From positions 254,175 to 318,174 of the forward strand of contig NMRB01000380.1 in NCBI GenBank assembly GCA_002633025.1: a stretch of DNA of 64,000 bases. The letters are read 5' to 3'. The stretch is from Notospermus geniculatus (Eukaryota > Nemertea > Pilidiophora > Heteronemertea > Lineidae). The notes under the pieces are model-generated. The model ran no database searches. It worked only from the letters and a program-made list of their open reading frames with translations, and was not told where the DNA came from. Made by a program: the position numbers and the translations under genes. Below, piece after piece: positions 22,701 through 34,600 of the stretch (its first letter is position 1; every line of letters starts with the position of its first letter).

Positions 22701-25700
22701 TAGGCCAGCCCTGCATACCACGATATATAAATACATTTGTACTCACAGCACACCTGGATGACCTAATTTCTGTCCGCAGTGAAGTACACCTGACTGCGGA
22801 CAAGATTTTGCAGTAGCTCATGCGGTGTGTGTCCCTAATGGTCACGAAATCTGACTAGTTGTTTGCAAGTTAACCGCAGAGGGTTTGTTATTTCTGTTCT
22901 TCCAGGGAAATCATGAATAGGGGTGGGATTGAACCACTGATCAGTATGTTGTCCGACAGCCATGAAGGTATTGTGGCCAATGCTGCATGCGTGCTGACAA
23001 ACCTTGCCTTGGATGAAGTTATGCGGTCTGAAGTACAGAGGCTTGGAGTTATCAGTGCTCTCATTGGACTGCTTAAGTCAGAGTAAGTAAAAATTTTAAA
23101 AAAACAATCTTCATTTTCTGAGGTGTGTACACTTCATTCAGTCTGTTATAGTCTGGGTGGCAAGATAGCTGAATCAGCGAAAGGGTTTAAATGTTCATTA
23201 AATTATTTTCCTTCTTTTTGTAGGAGTTGTGTCATTCAAAGTAAAGCTGCCCTTGCCACCGCAGCATTTGTATCGGACGCAGAATCCAGGGAAGAATTCC
23301 GATCAGCCAATGGACTGGAGCCCTTGACAGAGCTTCTGAAATCAAATAATGATGAAGTTCGTCGAAATGCATCATGGGCAGTAACTGTCATCTGCGTGGA
23401 TGAACCGACGGCACTGGAGCTTAGCAAACTCGGCTGTCTGGAGATTCTGCAGGAGATACAACTCTCTGGAACAAGGGCAAACAGATTTACAGATGCTGCA
23501 ATGGATAAGATGTTGGACTGTAATCTTTCTGCCAAGTATGCACTGGCAGGAAATCTGGGTAAGTTACCGTAGTGATTTAACCAAAGCCACTCTGTCCTTC
23601 CTCATTTCTCCACGACTTGGTTAACTTCACACCAGTCTTTCCAGTGGCCGTGGTCAGATTTACAAATTACATGTAAAGAAATGAATTAAGTGTCCTGTCT
23701 GTCTTCACTTTCAGCACCCAACAACATAATCTACGACGGTTTCTTCGACGCTGGCCAACTTCGGCCTGGCAGTAAATTTCTGTCTCTGGAAGATTACTGC
23801 AAGATGGAGGTAAACCAGAAACGACCAGTTCTACTTATTAATGCCAAACCACTGTAAGTATCAAAAGACAACTTACCAATGTTAACCATTTAGAGTGATT
23901 CCTAGTGTCCATGACCTGTTTCTGATTATGGTGTGAGTTGCAGGGGCCTTAACTTCTTAATCCAGTACGGTGTGCTGGTGTGGTTCTACCAGTGATCTGT
24001 TGAAGAACTAGGCCGAGGCCTACTAAACATTTTTAGCTCAGCTGACCAAAGGTCAGCGGAGCTAGTCATATGTATACGAGTGGCGTCCGTATGTGTGTGT
24101 GTGTGTCTGTGTGTGTGTGTGTCGTCCGTTAAACTGGCACGTTTCGCAACCGCAAGGCCCAGGGTCATGAAAGTTGGTGGAGGGGTAGGCCCTTGGAAGG
24201 ACTCGAAACAGAACCAAAAATTTTTGCGATCTGACCTACATTGTGCCCTCCAGGGGGCATTTTCCGTAAAATGGAAAACCCCAATAACTCAGTCTACAGG
24301 CAATATATCAAACTGAAATTGATAGGGTATGAAGCTTGATTTTTGGTACACCAAGTGCAATGGAAATTAATTCGAAATTTGTTCTCCAGGGGGCGCTAGG
24401 TGACAAAATTGAAAACAGCACTATTTAAATTTCCCGCGCCAATTACTTTGACGTGTTGGCTGCTCTTTTGTTCATGGAATGAGGAATCATGGGAAATGTC
24501 GTGGAGCTTGCAAAGTGAATCGAGATGAAATATACCTATGATCATCGCATAAAATCCCAATGGTCATAGACAATCGCCTTATGAAATCATACCTGAGTGG
24601 TATTTTAGAGTACCATCAAACAATAACTGAAATTATTTTTCGTCAAAACGACACAAGTGGGTTCAAAATATGACGATATATATTGGAAAAAAATCACAAT
24701 GATCGAACCGACAACAGCGATCTCGGCTTCATGCACGTCATTCCAAGTCGTNTTGGTATCAAACTAAAGTTCCACCTCTCCTTTAGCATGCTTCATTACA
24801 CCTACAACTTCACCTCAAGTCAACTGTCAGCTGAGCGCCAGGCCCATGGGCCTCTTGTTCTTCTGTTGGACCATGGTACAGTTTGTTACTCCAGTGGTTT
24901 GTCTGAAGTGATCTGGTCTAGCAATCAAACCAGTCAACGTACCTCAAGGCCAGAAAATATGGCGTTTAGGATATTTTGGCCTAAAGAGATAAGGGAGCAA
25001 ATGATATTTTCTTTTCAGTACTATGGGCGTTTTACCCTCAATTCCCTTCTATCCCTTTTGGTGTTTTTAATTTGAAGGGTCTTGTTAATAGGATATGGAG
25101 CTGAAGGAAGTAGATAATCTCTGATGATAGATTTTAGTGGTTTACCCTCTCTTCTTAATAAACATTTTGTTTTATTTAAACACCCTTCGTTTCCAGTCCA
25201 GATTCTGTTGATGATGAAAGTGAAAGGTAGCCTGTTTCAACAATTTACATTGGTCATAGCTTGCACCATTCATCTCATGTCATGCTGATTTCAATGTACA
25301 TGTACATAAATGAACCTGACAGTTTTTAATTCAAGAGTATAGTCGCGCTACTCATTGTAAAGGGTATTCAATTCAACTTATACTCAGGCGATTTTGACTA
25401 AGGGATCGTCTCCAAAATACAAACGTTTGGAATTCGTTTAAACGAATTTAAAACCACTTTTCATAAACGAAATTGAAACGAAAAAATTCGTTTGAGAACT
25501 GCTTGAAAAACGTTTGACATGGCCCGCATTTTCGTTGCAATTTCGTTTGATCCCAAACGAAATATTCGTTTGATTTCTTCAGAGAAACGTTTTAGAATTT
25601 TGTCGAGCGAGACAAACGTTCCAATGCGTTTCAAACGAACAACGTTTTCTTCCAAGCACAAGAAACGTTTGCATTTCGTTTGACATGAAAACATTTTGCA

Positions 25701-28700
25701 TTCTGATCGGCGCTAAAAACGTTTGAATTTCATTCGGTGCATGAATCGTTTCATTTTCGTTGGGAACAAAAACGTTTGCACTTCATTGCGGAATTCGTTT
25801 GGTACTTTCCGTTTGGTTTTCGTTTGGGGAGAATTCGTTTCAAAACCGTTTGGAAAATCGTTGGAAAATCACTTCAGTTTCGTTGGAGTATAAAAATTTC
25901 AAACGATTTTCAAACGATATTGACATACGTTTGAAACGCGTTTGAAACGAAAACAATTTGGAGACGATCCCTAAGTTTCAACTCGAATGTCCAAAGTGAC
26001 CTCTTGTTTCCATTGAATGAAATATTTTCTCCAAATTCTGGTCTGATCATATTGCAGCTTGTCACAGTGTATTCAAATTAACTGTGGTCAGTGTTGTCTT
26101 CATGCTTTGCAACCAACTTTCTCTAAAGAAACAATATTGATAATGTCTCATATGTCCTGTGAATGCTAGTTGATACATGTACCTTAGACAAAATCGTAGT
26201 GTAATTTGAATACTCGTACAAATAGGTTTCATTGTTGCACAATCCTGTCCTTGTCCATTTTAAGTGAGTTAAATGGGTTCGTAATGTACTGTGCTACTAG
26301 TATATATCAACAGCAGAACACCGTCAGACACCCTTAAGTCCTACTTGTGTTGCTCCTTGAAAATATCAATTCTTTTTGAAGCCATCTCATCAAGCTTCTG
26401 CCCTCAGTCATTTTTTGGCACTTTGTTAAACTTAAACCTTCACCATTTGGTTTGCAAGTAAACAACCCTATATCACACCATTTGGTTTGCAAGTAAACAA
26501 CCCTATATCATCCTTCACCAAGATCTAGCCTCAGCTGTGAATTAGCCATCCAACCCACATTATCCACTGTCCCTCGTCATGTGCTACATGTAGATTCACT
26601 GTCCCTTCCCTAGGACTAGGTGTATCCCTCTTATAGATTTTTCGTAGGTTCGTGTTCGATTCTCTTTTACCATACTGTTGCATATTGCTTTAGGTTGAAA
26701 ATATGATATAAACCTATTATAGAAAATATTAAAATGCAATGTCTCTTCAGTGCTTTGTATGTAAATGTCTTGCTTTAGGTCGTGGTTTTGGCGTGAGAAA
26801 AATATACAAGTACAGTAGAAAATGCATAATTCGGATAAAAGAGATGATTTCATCCGATTTAGATGACTTTTAAAAGCGTTTTCTACTGATGTACTATTTC
26901 GTAACTCCCCCCAAAAGAAATTGATGTCCCTTTTATTTGTAGTCAGAAAATTGTTGGCGTATCAATCATAACCAATTACACTAGCGAAGATTTCTTTAGC
27001 TTTTTTCTTTACCTTCAACTTCTAAATACATGTAGTTTAAGATTGGTTGTGTTCTTAATTTATGAACTCGTAAGATGCTATTGGTGGAGATACTTGACAT
27101 TAGGTACACCTTGACCAATTGCATCTATTTTCTTTCAGTAAAACAACAACTCCGCTGCCCTCTGAAGCAGATGTGGCTGCTACATCATCATCCAAAGGGT
27201 CTGTGTCGGGGAAGACATCAAAAACAGGACGTGACTCAAAGGGGTAAGTACCAAAGTTTGTCATTTTGATTTCTGATTGTTGTTGTGGCTTTATCATTAA
27301 AGGTGACGTTCATTGCATGAAAATTGATGAGGTGTAAATCTCTTTATAGTCCTGCTACAATGAGTTCCTTTGTTAGGATTGTATAGTGAAAAAAGATGTA
27401 GAAAGCATGGTTTAACCTTATCACTGGTATGTTTTGTAATGTTTCCAGAATACTTTATCCTTGTAAATATCCATATCTTACCCATTCTCCAAAACTGCCC
27501 GTTTTGATTTTGTGGTCATCACCAACAGCAGCAGAAGTTTCCACCTCCCTTGTTATAATCCAGCCCCACTTTAAACTTTATTTTGACAGGGAAATAGATC
27601 CTCCAGACTTCAGGCAATTACTTTTAGTTTTCCTAGTCCATCACATTTCTATGTAGTCTTCTGGCCCACCACCACTCTAGACAGAGGCAATGTCACACTC
27701 CAAATGACAATCTGCACTAAGCAGGTTACTTCATATTATTTTATTCAGGTTTAGAGTATGATCTGGACTTTGATTTCCAATAGCACAGCAGACCCCCCTA
27801 TAATGCCCTGGGCACATCCTAGACGATATCCATTACTCCTCTCACTCTCCTCTTCTTGTGTGACCTTTCTTCACTTCACCATATCCTTCTAGCTATCAAC
27901 AATTGATGGAAGTGTTTGCCAAATCTGTGTTACATTTTCCTGCAGGATCTTGTAGTTGAAATGTACTTATATAATATGATAATTCTGAATAAAAAGTGTA
28001 TTATCACTGTGAAAGTCACTCCCATGACCTTCTAAGTCTAGTCTACACATTATAGGTATCATACACCTAGCGAATCTTGTACTAATCCATTAGTTTATCA
28101 TAGATATTCCTGGGCACAATTATACTGTCAGCCTTCTCTGATCGGTTCAACTGCATAAAAGTTGAAAGTTTTTCTTGAAAAGCATGAAATGCTTGTTGGT
28201 ATTTCAGGAAGCATCCTTATGTTCGTTAACTTTGTGTTGGATGCTGTACAGATATTGAAACTTACTTTTGGTGTGATCCTGTAACAAATAATAAAACGTT
28301 ACGTTGGATGCTGTTTAAGCGATGTTCAACTGATCCTGTAATGATAAGTACTGGTTCATAATGAAACATTGGATGCTGTTAAGTATTGAAATTTGAGCTG
28401 TGATCCTCTATTACGTGTAATGAGCAATGAAAAGTTGCTGGTACAACAAGCAATGAAACTCTGACAAGTTTTTTCCTGTAATAATAATTATGTTGGATGC
28501 TGCTACAAGTAATGAAATTAATGCAAGTTGATTCTGTATCAAATAATGTTGGATGCTCTGTCAAGCAATGAAACTCAAGTTTCATTCTGTGACAACAAGT
28601 TCTGTATAATGTTGGATTTGTTGTAGTATTGAACAAGAGTGGATCCTGTAACAATGTTATGTTAAATGCTGTTACAAGTACAGTCAATGTCGCATATAAC

Positions 28701-30371
28701 GGCCGTGCATATACCGGACAATCGCCTATAACGTACTGAAACTGGAAGTCCCGGTCGCGTTTTGCAATGCATCGGCCATATATATAACAGACTTTGCATA
28801 TAACGGACAAAAATTGCTGGTCCCAATCAGTACGTTATAGGCGACGTTGACTGTAATTAAACTCAAGTTTGATCCAGTAATGAGTTGGGGTATCTTAGTA
28901 GGATAGGAATAGTGAAATTTTAACTTGATCTTCATGTACAGTTCGTTGAAATGTCGAAATTCCCCCATTTGGATGTTTGAGTTTGATAATCTAAAATACA
29001 TGTATGTCAGTGGTAAATTTTCTTTCTTTTAGTAAATCTCGGGGTCAGAAAGCTGCTGAGGAACAAAGAAAACCACAAGAAATAGCAGAAGAACAACAGG
29101 AAGGACAACAAGAAAAAGAGGCATTCACTCCTCCAGCAGATCCCACACTCCTTAAATATATTGAGGAGGTCATTGAGAAAGTCATGCCGCTACCCACAAC
29201 GAAGGAACAAGTCATTGCATTGGCAGAGTAAATATCATTCAATATCTTTTGGGCTGCAAGTACAAAAAGAAAGCCATGCATATTTGACATGCATAACTGC
29301 AAAAGTTGTATTTCTTACAATCAACAATCTCATTTTGTTTTTCTTTGCAAATTTTTCAGAGTTGTAGCTGACAAAATGGGTGGTAGCATCGAAAGAGGCC
29401 AAGTCTCAAACTTCAGTTACGAACTACCCATCAGTCAGATAAAATTTAATCTAAAATCGAATGTGATTCCTATTGGCATGATCACAGCTGGTGTTCATTA
29501 CCACAGAGCTCTTTTATTCAAGGTAAAATCCTCATTTTCCAAGTTGGAGAAACAAATTGGATTTCATCTTTTTTCATCTCATTTGATGAAAAATCTTTGG
29601 AGAAATAAAATGGATTTGATCTTTCAGTCATTTGATGAAAAATCGTTTTGAATATTTTTTACATGGATGATTGCTTTTCCAGTGTCACTCAAAAATTTGT
29701 AAGCATATAAGGTAAACTGGGGTAATAGTAGCCCCTGGGTAATAGTAGCCCCTAGCAATTAAGGCACCATGTTTCTATCTGTTGGTAATACATTTATGGG
29801 GTGTAAATCCCACAAGTTAGCTGTACATTTGGGTCCCATTCTCCTGTACAAAGCCCAGTTCTTGGGTCCAATGATAAAAAGTCAGTGTCCTGAGCTTTAT
29901 CCAGGCTAGGGGCTACTATTACCCCAGTTTACCGTACCCCCTTCGAAAATTGTTCTCTGCTTTTGTCCTCACTTAAAAAAACATGCATCGTCCATTAGAT
30001 TGTCTAATTTGTCATATTGCAGGCTTTGGCTGACAGGATAGCGGTGCCTTGCTCCTTGGTTAGAGGAGGATATAACCGTGCTTGGAACGAAGTCATGTTA
30101 TCAGATGAGAGCGACTCGGTAAGTTTCAAAAACGCCACAATGAAAATCTTTGTCTCTGTATTTAAATCAGGACTGTTGCAGTTTATTTTCGCCTTATCAA
30201 AACAAAAAAAACCCGAGAAATTTACTTTTGTGACTGATATCTGTTTTGCTTTATTTTCAGTCTGGCAACCAAAAATTTCCCCCGAAGAATTATGTAGTTG
30301 ATCTTATTCACCAACCTGGAAGTCTGTTGAGAACGGATAGCATTGATGCCTCCAATTATAAGAAGTTATAA
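16724..30371 (+). CDS. ARMC3: Armadillo repeat-containing protein 3 (ARMC3), complete
   Basis: Known as an axoneme/sperm-flagellum-associated ARM protein. Exons: 16724-16771, 17036-17153, 17515-17640, 17887-17958, 18411-18586, 18717-18843, 19242-19381, 19595-19742, 21028-21117, 22022-22174, 22290-22398, 22906-23082, 23224-23558, 23715-23853, 25197-25226, 27139-27243, 29033-29227, 29360-29522, 30023-30118, 30261-30371. All junctions are GT-AG and in phase, giving 885 residues (vertebrate ARMC3 is about 870). MGKKIKKDDK matches the family start. Residues 20-620 are ARM repeats (for example NGLEPLTELLKSNNDEVRRN). The C terminus from about 735 has the EDR1/CTR1-like domain (KVIPIG-type NVIPIGMITAGVHYHRALLF, then SLVRGGYNRAWNEVML). 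An insertion of about 40 Lys/Gly/Glu-rich residues splits one ARM repeat near 288-329. AATAAA signals follow at about 30465. Confidence 0.95.
18010..18205. mobile_element. TA-flanked MITE, CAGTCAACGTCGC family
   Basis: The right end GCGACGTTGACTGTA and interior (TATAACG, GGACAATCGCC-like) match the copy at 28681-28853 in another ARMC3 intron. The left end is partly rearranged (repeated TACAGTCAA). Probably pogo/Tc1-type by its TA target. Confidence 0.7.
18930..19156. mobile_element. MITE with TATGTGACCCGTCAC ends
   Basis: The ends are TATGTGACCCGTCACA and TGTGGTGACGGGTCACATA. The same family recurs in the opposite orientation at about 20601-20832. Both are in ARMC3 introns. Confidence 0.7.
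19770..20600. mobile_element. TIR element, CCGTATATACT...GTCGACC family, TA-flanked
   Basis: The outer repeats CCGTATATACTTGTGTATAA and complement are bordered by TA. About 830 bp, no transposase frame visible. It lies in an ARMC3 intron, directly before a second MITE. Confidence 0.75.
20601..20832. mobile_element. MITE with TATGTGACTCGTCAC ends
   Basis: Second copy of the family at 18930, reverse orientation, with a duplicated GTGTGACGGGTCGCATATCT motif at its right end. Confidence 0.6.
21203..21811. mobile_element. TTAA-flanked TIR element
   Basis: The ends AGCCCCACT and AGTGGGGCT are bordered by TTAA on both sides. 609 bp, no coding potential recognised. ARMC3 intron 9. Confidence 0.65.
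22442..22585. mobile_element. 5-bp-TSD MITE copy in ARMC3 intron
   Basis: The interior (ACCGCAGATTTCAATG) matches the copy at 9343 in reverse. The right end GGATCCGCCCCTG and the altered left end TAGGCGCGCC are flanked by the exact 5-bp repeat TCTCT. Confidence 0.75.
24033..24865. repeat. Dispersed repeat (AGCTCAGCTGACC ... CATGGGCCTCTTG)
   Basis: Begins TTTTAGCTCAGCTGACC with a local hairpin, contains a TG microsatellite at 24090-24121, and ends GCCCATGGGCCTCTTGTTC. A single N is at 24752. The organisation resembles the repeat at 57640-58350. ARMC3 intron 14. Confidence 0.5.
25402..25971. mobile_element. TAA-flanked element built of AAACG/CGTTT words
   Basis: TIRs GGGATCGTCTCCAAA and complement are flanked by TAA. 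The 570-bp interior is saturated with AAACG and its complement CGTTT and can fold on itself throughout. PIF/Harbinger-like by its 3-bp target. ARMC3 intron 15. Confidence 0.8.
26441..26510. repeat. 35-bp tandem repeat, two perfect copies
   Basis: The unit begins CACCATTTGGTTTGCAAG and is repeated head to tail without a change. ARMC3 intron 15. Confidence 0.9.
28190..28680. repeat. Degenerate minisatellite (TTGGATGCTG ... GATCCTGTAA)
   Basis: Roughly seven irregular units of 50-90 bp alternate the words TTGGATGCTGT, AATGAAA and TGATCCTGTAA. ARMC3 intron 16. It ends exactly where the next MITE starts. Confidence 0.75.
28681..28853. mobile_element. TA-flanked MITE, CAGTCAACGTCGC family
   Basis: TIRs CAGTCAATGTCGCATATAAC and GTTATAGGCGACGTTGACTG are bordered by TA. 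Relative of 18010-18205. Confidence 0.8.
29711..29933. mobile_element. MITE with GGTAAACTGGGG ends
   Basis: Inverted ends GGTAAACTGGGGTAATAGTA and complement enclose about 220 bp. The left end has an internal duplication of GGGTAATAGTAGCCCC. ARMC3 intron 18. Confidence 0.8.
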
Positions 30372-30721
30372 ATGAAATTATGATGAACAGACTTCTACTC
30401 AGTTCATTTTTAAACTACATGTAGTAGTAACGTTACCATGGTTACTATATTGGCAGTGACGTCAATAAAAGGCAAACAAAATAAATTTTTCAGTCAATGA
30501 CGTGTTCTCACTGGCAAGCTATGTTATGCATACTGTGATAAAATACTGTGGTAAATCTGGGATCGAGATCCGTCCATGCACTTTAAAATGTACATTGCGA
30601 ATTTTTCGTTGATTTGATCACCGGAGATCCATTATGATGGTCAGCAGATATCTTTTTTTTACAACAAAGGAACTTTTTCTCAGTTCATACTGTCCGTCCA
30701 ACTGGCTTTGCCAATTAATTC

Positions 30722-30836
30722 GCCTGGGCCCATATTCATAAAACTGCTTAAGTCTAAGTGGGACACTTATCCTTTGTTCAACACAAAAGATAAGTATCAC
30801 ACTTTGACTGAAGTAGTTTTATGAATATGGGTCCTG
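30722..30836. repeat. Hairpin repeat near ARMC3 3' end
   Basis: Arms CCCATATTCATAAAACT and complement enclose TAAGTGGGACACTTATC-type inner arms. Lies between the ARMC3 stop and the convergent GPCR gene. Confidence 0.65.
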
Positions 30837-31630
30837 GTATCAATATACATGTATAAGTTACATTCCTGACCAAAGATTGCTAACTTGACTTCGCATTGTT
30901 GAAGTGACACATTTGTTCACAATCCTGCCGCTGTGTTGCCGAGTTTACTATTGGGGACCCAGAAAAAGCAAGTTGTAAAATGTAAAAAAAATTTATATGG
31001 TCTGTACAGTGTACGTAATGTTGTGATGAAACGCCAATAAATATTTTCTTTACAAATGTACAGAATCCTTTGGTAATTATCAATTTATTCATCTTTTATT
31101 CTGTGCTAAATCCCGGGGCTAAATCATGATTCGCTGGTTGGCAAAAACCGCACCAACTAAGAAATACGGTGGTGTTCATCTTCTCTGCACTGGTGGATGT
31201 CAGGAGCCAGCCCATGTGTTTCTCATTATAAGCCATTTACATGTATTTCTGTTTGTCCTCCACACTCAATAGTTGACCTTTGCCCCTAATATGCATGTTA
31301 TGATGATGGCATACGTTCTGGCGTTACTCTCGTTTCTTCCGAACAAATCTTGGTTTCCACGCGATAACTCCAAAAACAACGGATGCATCTCTATGGAAAT
31401 TTTAGGACATGTAGATATATACTCGACACAGAACTGATTAGATTTCAGGCGAGATCGGTTGAACGAAAACTGATTTTTGAAGACAGAAGCTGTGAGAAAG
31501 GGCTCTAGTCGTCGAGGCTATGCCTCTAGTCGTCGAGGCTATGAGGCGTGGTGTCCTCATAATTGTGCACACTCCTCGTGTAGGCCGCAAATGAAATGTC
31601 ACTGGCGACGGTCTAAGGAGGACCATTAAA

Positions 31631-34600
31631 TTATTTGAAATTCCATTGGAAAGGCGTTCTGCATAACATTCTTTTTAAAACGGCCTTAACGTCTGCTCGA
31701 CATCTTCGCCCACCTCCAATGCAATATAAGTAAAAATTTGCCCCGTAATTCCAATCGCTGACACATACCAAAAGAAAGAACTGTGTGATTTGCCTCAACC
31801 GCCAATATGGCTGACTCATATCGTACTGATCCTGTACTGCCGCCATTGAAAACGCCAACTCGTACAGTCGCAATGGAAGGGAAGTGACGACATAGACTGC
31901 GCATACAACTATCAACATCCGGGTCAAATGTCGCGTAGCTGCTTCTTTGTTGCTGTCATCGTTTTCGGCGACTCCCATATCTTTTCGTTCCTTTGCTGCT
32001 ACTCGCAGGGTCACTATAATCCAAATGTTGCAAACGACGATAATTCCACAGGGAACGATGCTGCCAAATATCAGGTGTGCAAAAGAAATGACACTTTCTA
32101 GCCAGGGATAGTCAGGGGTGCTTGGAGCGTGCGTGTATTCGTCTGAAACAGAAAAAAGCCATGTGAAATCCCGGTAGGCCTATTAAACTTTTACAGTTCC
32201 AATGGCTAACCCCATGTGTTAATAGGAGATTGGCAATTTCCCCGATCAGTTAATTCATGTCGGGCAATTGTTCTGCTGGTAACAAACATCTTGGAAAATG
32301 GGATGCTGTGCATCGTGCTATGCCAATGACATGGTGAACATATCGTTACCGCAGGCACTGACTGTGCAACTGTGCCCTCCGGTATTTAACAGACTTCATT
32401 GCATACATGTACATGCACAAATTTCGCAAATTTTCGACCCCAATCGGGGTCTTCCTCAGGCACTTTCTAGTCGACTACCAGAAGTGTAAAGAACACTTCT
32501 GGTAGCTCGACTAGAAAGTGCCTGAGAAGAAACTTTGGAGACGACGTTTCCTTTTATATCATTTTGTGTGTCGTTTTTGTGCTTTCTGTTGGATAGCATA
32601 CATGCACAAGTATTAATAAACATGGAAATAAATGAGTAGTGTACAGAAATCTAATTTATCACTCCTTTTCAGTTTAGATACCGGTATTCAATATAAAAAA
32701 TTACCTACCGGTGTCCGCGTCTCCAACAAGTTTGAAGGCAAAGAATACGTGAATGTTTAAGGCAGTGACGATCAAGGAGGTCCATATGGTTGCCGATGTT
32801 GCCTTCTTTGGTGTGCAACGAACTTGAGCAGAAAGGGGAAACCTGACCACAAGGAATCGGTCGAAAGTCATGAAGGCAAGAAACAATCCCGACAAAATGG
32901 CCATCGTGTCCGCAGTGTAATAGGTAAATCTGTGATGAATAATGGACAGAAATTTCACTTTTCCTGGGACTTGAAGAGTCACATCTTAGACAATGGCTGA
33001 TATTTACGAAAGCTAGCAAATGCTTTTACTTCAAGTTTTGTGGTACATTTACATTGGACCTCGCTGTGCAAATCTCAAGTTAAAAGCATTTGCTAACTTT
33101 TATGAATACCAGCCAATGTTTTTGCGATGCCAAAAAAAATCTGGAACTCGCCTCTCTTTACCTCGCTTGTGATAACCCTGCAGGACGGACACAAACAGGC
33201 GATCTTTTCTTCGCATGCAACAATAATTTTGTCGTTGCGTGTGAATAAAAAACCTATCGTGTGTGGCTTTAATCCAATCTGACCTTTGTCGATGTCAATT
33301 CATGACAGAACATCGAAAAAAGATGCTAACGTACATAGGGAACCCAGCAAACATCGTTCATCTGGCCCAGATCTACTTTTTCTCTGGCAAGGTCTGGCAT
33401 CATCTGGCCAGATGATGTACCATCTGACCAAGGTCTGGTTTTTGTCTGGCAAAGATATTTCATGAAATGCTGTATGAAGCCCATTTTTTGTGAAGTTGTT
33501 TTCCCGTAATCCTGTAAGGATATTTGGCCTATCTTTGCACCTTGTCCAGGAATTTTTTTATTTCAGATAAACTCTGATATGGCCTGATCCGGCTCAGACC
33601 TGGTAGGATCAAGAATCTGGCCAGGACCTGGCACGGTCATGGCGAAAATTTTTTTACATTAAAACAGGTGATATAGGGATGAAAATTTAGAAATTGCCAT
33701 TTTCTGCATTTTTACCCAACCAGATGAACTGTCTTTCTGCAATAATGCAGCAGGCTTGTCCAGGTCTGTCCCAGACCTGGCACAATCTGGAGGTCTGGCC
33801 TGATCTGGCCCACATCTGGAACAAAACTCTTTTTTTCTCGTCAAAACTGGTGATAATGGGTCGAAGAAGTAATAAGTTTTTCACTCTCTGTACCTAAACA
33901 GAAAAATTGTATTTCTCCTACGATGTGCACTAAAGCAGCAGGCTTGTAGTCCAGATCTGTGGCAGAGGTGGTCGGCTCTATACCAGACCTGGCACAATCT
34001 GGAGTCTGGCCTAATCTGGCGAACATCTGGAACCAAACTCTTTTTTTTTCTTGACAAAACTGGTGATAATGTGTCGAAAATATGGAATAAGTTTTTCATA
34101 TACCTGTACCTAATCAGGTAAACTGTATTTATCCCAAGATGTGCACTAAAGCAAAAGGCCTGCAATCCAGATCTTGACATGCTCTGGCCCAGACCTGGGA
34201 GAATCTGGATGGCTGGCCTGACATGGGCCGACCGCACAGAAAGTCCAGTGGTGCTTTCAGTGCATATCAGCGGTTTAGTTAATGGGAAAATGCCCTATAA
34301 CTTATTGCCAATAGGCGCCAGCAGCACTATCGGACTTACTGTGCAGTCGACCCAGGCCTATCTGAAAAGTCAAGTACTTTTAACACTAATCTTAATAAAT
34401 ATTTGTAGAATAAGAAATGTGGTGTATAAAAACTATAAGAAAGTTGCTCCCTCCTATACCAACAAGGTAACAACATAAATTTGTAAAATAAACCTCGCTC
34501 ATTATTTTTGTGTGTGTCAAAGTTTTCAGAAATGAGGCTTCATTGCACCACGCATATCATAAACTTTGTTTGAATTGAATACCCTTTCTCTCAAATATTG

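Noticed and set aside
33659-34237. Several overlapping open frames with CARSG-type repeats
   Set aside because: They are translations of the GATCTGG repeat field, seen in several frames with the same words.
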